Source: Marinomonas foliarum
GTDB taxonomy: Bacteria; Pseudomonadota; Gammaproteobacteria; Pseudomonadales; Marinomonadaceae
DNA length: 64,000 nt
Reading direction: 5' to 3'
Assembly: GCF_003337275.1 (NCBI RefSeq)
Contig: NZ_QPJQ01000025.1
Span: 1-64,000, forward strand
The notes beneath the pieces were generated by a model, which was not told the origin of the DNA, did no database searches, and saw nothing but the letters and a program-made list of their open reading frames with translations. Each line of letters opens with the position of its first letter. The first letter of the stretch is position 1. This document shows, one piece after another, positions 55,641 to 62,739 of the stretch. A program made the translations under genes and the position numbers.

Positions 55641-56074
55641 TAGTTTACACCCTCAACTTCTAGACCCATAGCGCGTGCGCTACCAGCAATCGTACGAACT
55701 GCTGCATCCATGTCAGAAGCAGTCAAATCAGCTTGCTTCGCAACAACAATCTCTTCTAGCTGTGCACGTGTAACCGTACCAACTTTCTGAGTGTTTGGAC
55801 GTGGAGAACCACTCTTCAAACCAGCTGCTTTTTTAAGTAAAACAGAGGCAGGAGTAGATTTAGTTTCAAATGTAAAGCTACGATCACTGTATACAGTGAT
55901 GATTACTGGCGTTGGAAGACCAGGCTCTACGCCTTGAGTTTTCGCATTAAACGCTTTACAGAATTCCATGATATTCACACCGTGTTGACCAAGTGCTGGA
56001 CCAACTGGTGGACTTGGGTTCGCTTGACCCGCTTTAACTTGTAGCTTGATATAAGCTTGGACTTTCTTAGCCAT
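55640..56074 (-). CDS. rplK: 50S ribosomal protein L11
   Basis: GTPase-centre protein needed for RelA activation. The 144 residues start [43 protein letters not shown]. The 49-base leader after nusG carries a candidate L1 operator (56090-56112). Confidence 0.98.
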   Translation of the reverse strand: MAKKVQAYIKLQVKAGQANPSPPVGPALGQHGVNIMEFCKAFNAKTQGVEPGLPTPVIITVYSDRSFTFETKSTPASVLLKKAAGLKSGSPRPNTQKVGTVTRAQLEEIVVAKQADLTASDMDAAVRTIAGSARAMGLEVEGVN

Positions 56075-56089
56075 TTTTCAACTCCAGAT

Positions 56090-56112
56090 GGGTCACTGCC
56101 CGAAGGCTACCC
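56090..56112 (-). promoter_or_regulatory. Candidate L1 operator before rplK
   Basis: On the minus strand GGGT and ACCC enclose an asymmetric A/AGTG internal loop and a GCC-TTCG-GGC stem with a UUCG tetraloop. A short helix plus asymmetric loop near the rplK start resembles the L1 target on mRNA and 23S rRNA. It lies 15 bases before the rplK ATG. Confidence 0.6.
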
Positions 56113-56123
56113 GTTCAACAAAA

Positions 56124-56657
56124 TCAGGCCTTCTCAACCTGACTAAACTCCAAATCAACAGGTGTCGAGCGCCCAAAAATAAGCACCGCCACTTTGATTC
56201 GACTTTTATCGTAATCCACTTCTTCCACAACACCATTGAAGTCAGCAAACGGCCCTTCGTTAACACGAACCACCTCACCCACTTCAAACAAAGTCTTAGG
56301 ACGCGGCTTATCAACCCCATCACTAACGCGTTGCAAAATAGCATCTGCTTCACGACTCGTGATCGGAGAAGGCTTATCAGCCGTACCACCGATGAAACCC
56401 AATACACGAGAGGTGCCTTTAACCAAGTGCCAAGAGGCGTCATTCATATCCATTTGAACCAATACATAACCTGGATAGAACTTTCTTTCACTCTTGCGCT
56501 TTTTGCCATCTCGGATTTCGACTACTTCTTCAGTCGGCACCAAGATGTCACCAAAATTTTCTTCCTGCCCCATAACCTGCACTCGCTCAAGAAGCGAACG
56601 CATTACGTGCTTTTCGTACCCTGAGTACGCCTGTACTACATACCATCGTTTGGTCAC
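56124..56657 (-). CDS. nusG: Transcription termination/antitermination protein NusG
   Basis: Links RNA polymerase to Rho or S10. GTG 56657 gives 177 residues ([13 protein letters not shown]); AGGAG six bases upstream supports it over a TTG two codons earlier. The NGN domain occupies about 1-115 and the KOW domain has [20 protein letters not shown] (about 135-154). Nine bases after secE. Confidence 0.98.
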   Translation of the reverse strand: MTKRWYVVQAYSGYEKHVMRSLLERVQVMGQEENFGDILVPTEEVVEIRDGKKRKSERKFYPGYVLVQMDMNDASWHLVKGTSRVLGFIGGTADKPSPITSREADAILQRVSDGVDKPRPKTLFEVGEVVRVNEGPFADFNGVVEEVDYDKSRIKVAVLIFGRSTPVDLEFSQVEKA

Positions 56658-56666
56658 GAGCAACTC

Positions 56667-57035
56667 CTAACTAATTACCGAGGAAACGATCCAACCAAGG
56701 AACGAATCCACCCCCCATAGCACGAGAGACATAAAAACAACAACCGCTAATACTATTAATGTTGTTTGCGTGGTCTCTTGTCTGGTTGGCCATACAACTC
56801 TGCGAATTTCAGTCTTAGCTTCTTTTGCCAAAGTAAAAAAAGCCTTACCTTTCACAGTCTGCAACGCAACAAAACCAGCAACACCAGCCAACACCAAGAT
56901 AGCAATTAAGCGATACAATAGTGACTCAGCAGAATAATAGTTATTACCAATCACGCCTACCGCAACTAGTAGAACAACAATCGCCCACTTAAACACATCT
57001 CCGCGAGACGCTTGAGCTTCAGTACTCGAACTCAT
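56667..57035 (-). CDS. secE: Protein translocase subunit SecE
   Basis: Essential clamp of the SecY channel. The 122 residues show three hydrophobic helices (about 16-32, 41-60, 93-115), the three-helix form of Gammaproteobacteria, with the conserved EIRRVVWPTRQET at about 77-89. It follows tRNA-Trp by 40 bases and is probably co-transcribed with it and with nusG. Confidence 0.98.
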   Translation of the reverse strand: MSSSTEAQASRGDVFKWAIVVLLVAVGVIGNNYYSAESLLYRLIAILVLAGVAGFVALQTVKGKAFFTLAKEAKTEIRRVVWPTRQETTQTTLIVLAVVVFMSLVLWGVDSFLGWIVSSVIS

Positions 57036-57075
57036 ACTTTAGGTGATCCCTAACTAAGAAATAGGATACGAATTA

Positions 57076-57151
57076 TGGCAGGCCAAGAGGGACTCGAACC
57101 CCCAACAGCCGGTTTTGGAAACCGGTGCTCTACCAATTGAACTATTGGCCT
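57076..57151 (-). tRNA. tRNA-Trp (CCA)
   Basis: 76 bases including encoded CCA. The acceptor stem AGGCCAA pairs with TTGGCCT; the anticodon loop is TTCCAAA (anticodon CCA); GTTCGAGTC is the T loop. It has its own promoter (57171-57199) and leads into secE-nusG. Confidence 0.97.
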
Positions 57152-57170
57152 ACAATCGTATGGGCGGAGG

Positions 57171-57199
57171 ATGATACCTAAACATGCTAAGTTTAGCAA
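57171..57199 (-). promoter_or_regulatory. Candidate tRNA-Trp-secE promoter
   Basis: Minus strand TTGCTA (complement of 57194-57199, 4/6), 17-base spacer, TATCAT (complement of 57171-57176, 5/6), then G+C-rich CCTCCGCCC. It lies within nested inverted repeats GATACC/GGTATC (57173-57206) and TGCTAA/TTAGCA (57185-57198). Confidence 0.6.
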
Positions 57200-57225
57200 G
57201 GGTATCTGCCCAAAAAACAGACAAT

Positions 57226-57246
57226 AAAAAAGGCGGTCGAGCCACC
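57226..57246 (-). terminator. tRNA-Thr terminator
   Basis: Minus strand GGTGG and CCGCC pair (one G-T) around a five-base loop and are followed by TTTTTT. It lies 20 bases after tRNA-Thr, where relatives have tufB. Confidence 0.7.
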
Positions 57247-57266
57247 TATCTTTTGCATTGGAAAGC

Positions 57267-57342
57267 TGGAGCTCATGAGCAGATTTGAACTGCCGACCTC
57301 ACCCTTACCAAGGGTGTGCTCTACCAACTGAGCTACATGAGC
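57267..57342 (-). tRNA. tRNA-Thr (GGT)
   Basis: 76 bases with encoded CCA. GCTCATG pairs with CATGAGC; the anticodon loop TTGGTAA gives GGT. It follows tRNA-Gly by two bases, so the first three tRNAs are one transcript. Confidence 0.97.
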
Positions 57343-57344
57343 AT

Positions 57345-57419
57345 TGGAGCGGGTAGCGGGAATCGAACCCGCCTCTTCAGCTTGGAAGGCTGAGGTAATA
57401 GCCACTATACCATACCCGC
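57345..57419 (-). tRNA. tRNA-Gly (TCC)
   Basis: 75 bases with encoded CCA. GCGGGTA pairs with TACCCGC; the anticodon loop CTTCCAA gives TCC, reading GGA and GGG codons. Confidence 0.97.
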
Positions 57420-57422
57420 AAT

Positions 57423-57506
<84 letters not shown>

Positions 57507-57549
57507 ACGTACTCAGCGCTACAACGCAACACCCCAAAAGGTGGGAGCC

Positions 57550-57577
57550 ATTATATGAATCGTCTTGCCAATTGCAA
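57550..57577 (-). promoter_or_regulatory. Promoter of the Tyr-Gly-Thr tRNA operon
   Basis: Minus strand TTGCAA (complement of 57572-57577), 16-base spacer, exact TATAAT (complement of 57550-57555), then GGCTCCCACC. It sits just beyond the stop of the SPOR-domain gene. Confidence 0.7.
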
Positions 57578-57580
57578 GCG

Positions 57581-58279
57581 CTAGCAAGGATTTTTTTCTA
57601 CTTTTATCATCATCTTTGTCAGATCAAAGCGTGACATGAACTGTTCCCAGTCTTTTTCATCCACAGGGTGCGATATATCGATCTGCTGCAGTGAGACATT
57701 TCGCATATGTTCATAAACATCAACAGGATAGCCTGAGGCATTCTGCACTCGCACTTTTGCCTGATTCGCTCGCTCTTGTGATGAATACAAACCCAAAGAT
57801 ATTCGATTCTTCATTTCAGCACGATTAATAACAAAACTGTCGATCGATTTAGAAGCAAGTTCTTTTACAATACGCGCTGCAATTTCTGGCGTTTCTGGTG
57901 CCGCTATATACAGCCAGAATTTAGGCCTTTTACCTGTCACCTCTCTGTCCTGATAATCCCAACCAAAACCATTTAGCACTTTAACAATTTGCTGCTTATC
58001 TTCATTGCGCTCTGCCTCAAGACGCGGACAGAATAACTCTGGCGCATCAACGGTCGCCTGCTCAATGACTTTGTTAAGCGCCTCTTCAAGACTTTCATTT
58101 GATGACACTTCAGCTTCAGGGTATTGTTCGATAGGAGCTTCAGACAAAAGGTAAATTTTTTCGCTGACAGGCGGCCCATAAACTGACTCTCTGCTTTTTT
58201 CAGGCGTATCTTGGACAAAACTATGCCAACTTAAAAATGCGGCATTCAACAACACAACAAAAAGAAAAAGCCACTTCAT
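57581..58279 (-). CDS. Membrane-anchored SPOR-domain protein
   Basis: Probable periplasmic peptidoglycan-binding protein. The 232 residues begin with a single hydrophobic helix (about 2-18) without a lipobox. A SPOR-like repeat lies at about 140-200 (ISLGLYSSQERANQAKVRVQ). The gene overlaps coaX by four bases. The same slot in Pseudomonas also holds a SPOR protein. The middle region (30-130) has no recognisable domain; its partner is unknown. Confidence 0.75.
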   Translation of the reverse strand: MKWLFLFVVLLNAAFLSWHSFVQDTPEKSRESVYGPPVSEKIYLLSEAPIEQYPEAEVSSNESLEEALNKVIEQATVDAPELFCPRLEAERNEDKQQIVKVLNGFGWDYQDREVTGKRPKFWLYIAAPETPEIAARIVKELASKSIDSFVINRAEMKNRISLGLYSSQERANQAKVRVQNASGYPVDVYEHMRNVSLQQIDISHPVDEKDWEQFMSRFDLTKMMIKVEKNPC

Positions 58280-59010
58280 TTATTGCCTCTTAACTGCTCA
58301 TCACCCACCAATTTTGCACCTATAGCCACTAGATTCATCTGGCGCTCGACGGGGATACTCAAACGCCCCAGCAAAGACTCAGCATCGCCACCTGTCGCCA
58401 CCCATTTATACTCTTTGTATTGTAAGTGGATGCGCTCCAAGAAACCTAAAACCATTTCATAACACCCTTCTGTTACCGCTCGGGCGGTCGAGTTAGGAAG
58501 CCCTTCTCCGCCAACGACCTCATTCGAATCATAACGAATTCGCGCCGTGTTAGAGAGCAGAGATTCCTCCATCATACCAAGCCCTGGGGTTATATATCCG
58601 CCAAGGTGGACCCCTTCTTTATTGACCACATCTACCTTAATAGCTGTACCAGCATCTATCACAACCACACCATCCTTTGCTAGGTGGTATGCTGCAATGG
58701 CACCAAGCCAACGATCTACGCCTAATCGCTCCGGCTCAAGGTAAGCGTTATACACACCGCAAGCTTCAGCTTGGCTGGCTAATGTGACCCAGCCACTATG
58801 CGGGTATTCAGCCTGAATATCTGCATGCAACAGCGCACTTTGCTCCTTCGAGCGCACACTGGCAAAGTAAATCACATCTGGATCAAAACCTGTATTAGCA
58901 GGGCAATTGTCACCTCGCTGAACCCACAATACACAATCACCTTCAAATGCAGTAAGTTTGATACTTGTATTCCCTGCATCAACCACCAAAACCTTAGATG
59001 CGACGGACAC
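58276..59010 (-). CDS. coaX: Type III pantothenate kinase
   Basis: First step of CoA synthesis, by an ASKHA-fold kinase insensitive to CoA feedback. The 244 residues have DAGNTSIKLT (about 11-20), GVDRWLGAIAA (about 97-107) and DAGTAIKVDVV. The start is GTG 59010, with GGAGGAG six bases upstream. It overlaps birA by 17 bases. Confidence 0.95.
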   Translation of the reverse strand: MSVASKVLVVDAGNTSIKLTAFEGDCVLWVQRGDNCPANTGFDPDVIYFASVRSKEQSALLHADIQAEYPHSGWVTLASQAEACGVYNAYLEPERLGVDRWLGAIAAYHLAKDGVVVIDAGTAIKVDVVNKEGVHLGGYITPGLGMMEESLLSNTARIRYDSNEVVGGEGLPNSTARAVTEGCYEMVLGFLERIHLQYKEYKWVATGGDAESLLGRLSIPVERQMNLVAIGAKLVGDEQLRGNK

Positions 59011-59947
59011 TTATTTCTCCTCCATGCAAAGCCACTAGCTCACCATTTTCTTCTAGCAGCAACGCCCCTTTCTGATCAATACCTCGCGCGACACCTTGGC
59101 GCTGCTGAGAAACCGTACTAACAGTAACGGATTGATTAAAAAGCACGTCATATGCTTGCCATTGATGCTGAAAATGCTTCATCCCATTACCGTCTTCAAA
59201 CAATTGGCAGATACTCATTAGCTCTTCGGTGAGCTCTGCCAAAAGAAAGTTTCTACTTGGTCGAGTCTTAAGTCGAGAAACCAAATCGGTCCAAGGCTGA
59301 TCGACGTGCGCCATAAATCCATCATCCATCTCGACGTTTAACCCCACCCCAATAATGACATGACATACATCCTGATCCGCCACCATTTCCAATAAAATGC
59401 CACAGATCTTCTGCCCATCAATTTGTACATCATTGGGCCACTTCAGGCCTGGATTCGGAATACCTGCTTTTCTCAAAACACGTGCAACAGCCACCCCCAC
59501 AGCAAGGCTCAACCCTTCTACTACACTCGGCCCATTGTCAAAACGCCAAACGAATGAGAAGGTTAGGTTTTTGGCAACACCGGATTCCCATTGACGACCG
59601 CGTCGCCCTTTACCTTTAGTTTGGCGCTCAACAGCAATTAACGCAGGTAAGGGCTGGCCAGTTGATATATGTTGTTTTGCATCACCATTCGTAGACTCAG
59701 TTTCAAACGCTAATTTGAGCGCCACATCACTTGCCACACCATTAGCACGCAGCAGCTCTTCGGACAACAATTCAACGGGGGTTGGTAAACGATAACCACG
59801 ACCTTTAACGGAATGAACTGTGACACCAATAGACTCTAGCTTTTTAAGTTTCTTCCAGACCGCTGCGCGGGTGACTCCTAATGCGACCCCTAACTCTTCA
59901 CCAGAGTGAAATTCATTATCACTAAGTAGGGCCAAAACAGCTTGCAT
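58994..59947 (-). CDS. birA: Biotin-protein ligase and biotin operon repressor BirA
   Basis: Attaches biotin to BCCP and represses the bio genes. From ATG 59947 it has 317 residues; a TTG one codon upstream is possible, but GGAG lies seven bases before the ATG. The N-terminal winged helix (about 1-62) contains TRAAVWKKLKKLESIG; the biotin loop is KGKGRRGRQWESG (about 110-122). The regulatory helix makes it the bifunctional class. It forms an operon with coaX and the SPOR gene. Confidence 0.96.
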   Translation of the reverse strand: MQAVLALLSDNEFHSGEELGVALGVTRAAVWKKLKKLESIGVTVHSVKGRGYRLPTPVELLSEELLRANGVASDVALKLAFETESTNGDAKQHISTGQPLPALIAVERQTKGKGRRGRQWESGVAKNLTFSFVWRFDNGPSVVEGLSLAVGVAVARVLRKAGIPNPGLKWPNDVQIDGQKICGILLEMVADQDVCHVIIGVGLNVEMDDGFMAHVDQPWTDLVSRLKTRPSRNFLLAELTEELMSICQLFEDGNGMKHFQHQWQAYDVLFNQSVTVSTVSQQRQGVARGIDQKGALLLEENGELVALHGGEISVRRI

Positions 59948-59970
59948 CAACGCTCTCCAACTTTAATTTA

Positions 59971-60858
59971 TCATTTCGTTTGAAACGGTATAAAAGATTG
60001 ACCTTTCACCGCTTGAAGCCAGTTTAATTCAGGGTAATCACAAGTATTATCAACAGCATGAATAGAATACGCATGGCGCGACAGTTCAGAGCGATTAGCA
60101 TAACTAAGGTGAGGAAACTCGCCATTCAAAACCACTAAGGAGCCTTTTGGTACTGGCATGGCCACCAGCTCGTCTTGACGCCAAGCGTGTTCTTTTAATG
60201 TCACCATTTTTGTTTCTACCGAATCAGGTGCATTACGTTCGAAACGCTTTAATAATCCTTGACGATGGCCTTTGGGCACACCCCAAAGACAACCATTTTC
60301 AAGTGTCGCGTCTTCAATGGCAAACCACAAGCCGATAACACTCATTGGCGTAGTGTATAGAAAGGTGCTGTCTTGATGACAATTTACCTCTCCACCAATA
60401 CCTGGTTGCTTAAAAATATACATAGATTGCGCAGCCCGTGGCTCAACCATCCCCAGCTGCCGTAACAATTGCCCCCATACACAGGACAACGAAAAATCTT
60501 TAAACACATCATCTTGAAAATGAAGACTGTGCCCTACTTTGTTAATAGACAGCTCAAGGGGTTGTTTAAGACTACCAACCTCATCAAACGCCTCTTCTTC
60601 AAAGAAGAAAGACACCTTATTAGCCGACTCCATGAAATAACTGTCGGTATAGCGAGACTGCTCGTTAGTTGTGAAAATAGAGCGTACAGAGTCCGGCTCG
60701 AAAGATGCCATAAGCTCTAACATCCGCGCTTTAAGCGCATCACAAACAGCCTCCGGAATAATCGACTCCAGCACCAAATAGCCATCATTATGGTACTGCT
60801 CTATTTGCGATTGCGTGATATCAACCGCAGGAAGACTAAGCCCTATATTTTCTGACAT
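59971..60858 (-). CDS. Phytanoyl-CoA dioxygenase family protein (PHYHD1-like)
   Basis: Probable Fe(II)/2-oxoglutarate oxygenase. The 295 residues hold the metal triad H161-x-D163 (CHQDSTFLYT) and H250 (GEFPHLSY), with R261 as the 2-oxoglutarate anchor. EDATLENGCLWGVPKGH (182-198) closely resembles eukaryotic PHYHD1 proteins. The substrate is not known; phytanoyl-CoA is only a family name. It lies 23 bases upstream of birA, in the same direction. Confidence 0.88.
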   Translation of the reverse strand: MSENIGLSLPAVDITQSQIEQYHNDGYLVLESIIPEAVCDALKARMLELMASFEPDSVRSIFTTNEQSRYTDSYFMESANKVSFFFEEEAFDEVGSLKQPLELSINKVGHSLHFQDDVFKDFSLSCVWGQLLRQLGMVEPRAAQSMYIFKQPGIGGEVNCHQDSTFLYTTPMSVIGLWFAIEDATLENGCLWGVPKGHRQGLLKRFERNAPDSVETKMVTLKEHAWRQDELVAMPVPKGSLVVLNGEFPHLSYANRSELSRHAYSIHAVDNTCDYPELNWLQAVKGQSFIPFQTK

Positions 60859-60877
60859 GCACTCTCTCTATCTATAT

Positions 60878-62065
60878 TCACTTTGCGTTAGCCTTAATGA
60901 AAAAGGCGACTTCCTGCATCAATGAATTGAAGTTTGGATTCCAAGACACTCGCGCCGCATGAGGGCTATTTTTCGTTAAGGCTGAAGACTTTTCACCAAA
61001 CCAATTTTCACCATCTGTTCGACACGTTTGATACAAGGACTCATCCGCTTGGTACCAACCGCAAATTCTATATTCACCTGCAGCTCCATAATAGGGGTTT
61101 TCTGGGTTGCCATGAACAGCCATATGCGCCAGACCTAATATCCTGTCCTCTGGCCAATTGGTATTGTAAACCTTAATTCGGTCTGTATTGGCGCTCATTT
61201 GATCTTTGCTATACAGCACCATCTGGCTTTTTGGCCCAACCATGCCTGCATTAAACACTTTTTCTGATACAGAGGAATCGACTGTCTGGTCATCTTCCGA
61301 TAAAGCGATGAATACTGGTAATGTTTTCGGATTTTTAAGAATTAAGTGTCGCACTTCTTTCGACAGTTTATATACTTCAGCGATTGCTGGAACAGGAATA
61401 GACGCGTACTTAGCAAAGTCGTCGCTTGGGTAATTATCCAACCAATCTTTAAACATCGCCAACCAAGGTGACAGCCAATCAATGCTGCTGTTCACTTTAA
61501 AAACAGGCGAAAACAAAATAGCACCAGCGACACTATCTGAATGCTGCCAGGCATACTCTGCAGCTAATGCACCACCAGTAGAGAAGCCCCCAACATACAT
61601 CACATCAACTTCTTTACTGAATTTATCCGCTGCATTTCGGAACGTCACGCGCCATTCATTTCGGGAAACATGCAATAGATCATCAGCCTTTGTGCCATGA
61701 CCAGGCAATAAAACCACTCTTACATGATAGCAAGACGCTTGCAGTGCCACTGCTGGGTCTCGCATCGAAAAAGGAGAATCAGATAAACCGTGCGATAGCA
61801 ACACGCCAATACGCGCTCGGCCGGTACATGTCTGCGCATCAGGCAATAATTCAAAAGGCAAAACAGCAGACAACTCTCTAGCTTTGTTATCAGCATTAAC
61901 CCATAACTTCCGCTCGTTAACATATTGCTCTGCTCGAGCGACGTATTGATCAAAAGGTTCGCCTGGCTCATAGATGAATTCAGCTTGCTCTTGCGCCGCA
62001 TTGACGGCTTCTGATATAGGTAAAAGCAATACAAAAACACACCACAACGCTATTTTCTGCCGCAC
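60878..62065 (-). CDS. Exported alpha/beta hydrolase
   Basis: Secreted or periplasmic serine hydrolase. The 395 residues start with a Sec signal peptide (about 1-23, cleavage likely after VNA). The oxyanion motif is SHGLSD (91-96), the nucleophile is S162 in GGFSTGG, an acid lies in SEDDQTVD (about 256), and a histidine in GLAHMAVHG. Homologues include carboxylesterases and lipases; substrate is unknown. The start is GTG 62065 with AGAGG upstream. The PHYHD1-like gene follows after 19 bases. Confidence 0.85.
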   Translation of the reverse strand: MRQKIALWCVFVLLLPISEAVNAAQEQAEFIYEPGEPFDQYVARAEQYVNERKLWVNADNKARELSAVLPFELLPDAQTCTGRARIGVLLSHGLSDSPFSMRDPAVALQASCYHVRVVLLPGHGTKADDLLHVSRNEWRVTFRNAADKFSKEVDVMYVGGFSTGGALAAEYAWQHSDSVAGAILFSPVFKVNSSIDWLSPWLAMFKDWLDNYPSDDFAKYASIPVPAIAEVYKLSKEVRHLILKNPKTLPVFIALSEDDQTVDSSVSEKVFNAGMVGPKSQMVLYSKDQMSANTDRIKVYNTNWPEDRILGLAHMAVHGNPENPYYGAAGEYRICGWYQADESLYQTCRTDGENWFGEKSSALTKNSPHAARVSWNPNFNSLMQEVAFFIKANAK

Positions 62066-62165
62066 AATAAATCCTCTCGCTGTAAGTAATTCAATCTAAA
62101 TAACATCCTAGGAGCTCCCTGACCATGTTATTATTAAACACTTCCCTTGTACTACGCACTCCATC
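62066..62165. other. Intergenic region, hydrolase / GNAT
   Basis: A 100-base divergent gap. No sigma70 promoter was good enough to report; GGAGCTCC around 62110 is a short palindrome. Confidence 0.3.
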
Positions 62166-62600
62166 ATGAAACCACCTTACCCTAACGCAGAACAAGTTCC
62201 TTCACTTTGGTTCCCCTTGGTAAAAAAGTTTTATCAAGCACACTACCCAAGCGGAAAACCAAATAAAGCAGACCCGATTTGGGTTATAAAAGACAAAGGC
62301 GTCATTCTGTGCGCAGTCAGGCTCAAACGTATTGCCGACAATCAACTACTCACAAGCATGATAACAGACCCTAATTTCCGCAAGCTTGGGCTAGGTAGCC
62401 ACCTCATCAGCAGCATACACCCAGCACTGAATGAAATGCCCACCTATTGCTTTGCCTTGACTCATCTAGTGCCCTTTTATATTGCCAATCATTTTACGAC
62501 CATATCGGTAAAAATGTTACCTGAAGAATTATCAAGCCGCTTTCGCACTTATACTGCACAAGGTCGAAAACTTACGCCAATGTGTTACATCCGCAGTTAA
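62166..62600 (+). CDS. GNAT-family N-acetyltransferase
   Basis: Acetyl-CoA-dependent transferase of unknown substrate. The 144 residues contain the acetyl-CoA-binding segment RKLGLGSHLISS (about 76-87), matching R/Q-x-x-G-x-G/A. The length is typical of a single GNAT domain. The start has a weak Shine-Dalgarno and could be a later ATG. It is followed by the beta-glucosidase, with a 139-base gap. Confidence 0.75.
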   Translation: MKPPYPNAEQVPSLWFPLVKKFYQAHYPSGKPNKADPIWVIKDKGVILCAVRLKRIADNQLLTSMITDPNFRKLGLGSHLISSIHPALNEMPTYCFALTHLVPFYIANHFTTISVKMLPEELSSRFRTYTAQGRKLTPMCYIRS

Positions 62601-62739
62601 AATGCTCTTAAAATGCACTTAAAACCTCTTAAATTACTAAAACTATGATGCCTTTATTGACGCTTTTCAGCTTCCTCCAGTACCTTTGATCACCTTACAT
62701 ATCTTTGTGAAGACAATAAATAAAAAGACTGAGGACATC
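62601..62739. other. Region before the beta-glucosidase gene
   Basis: CTTAAA occurs three times at 62607, 62618 and 62628, that is at 11 and 10 base spacing. TTGACG at 62658-62663 could be a -35 but its -10 partner (TACCTT, 18-base spacer) is poor. No rho-independent terminator of the GNAT gene was found. Confidence 0.4.

Noticed and set aside
56088..56624. 178-codon plus-strand frame opposite nusG
   Set aside because: Antisense to a complete NusG; the composition is not protein-like and no ribosome-binding site is evident.
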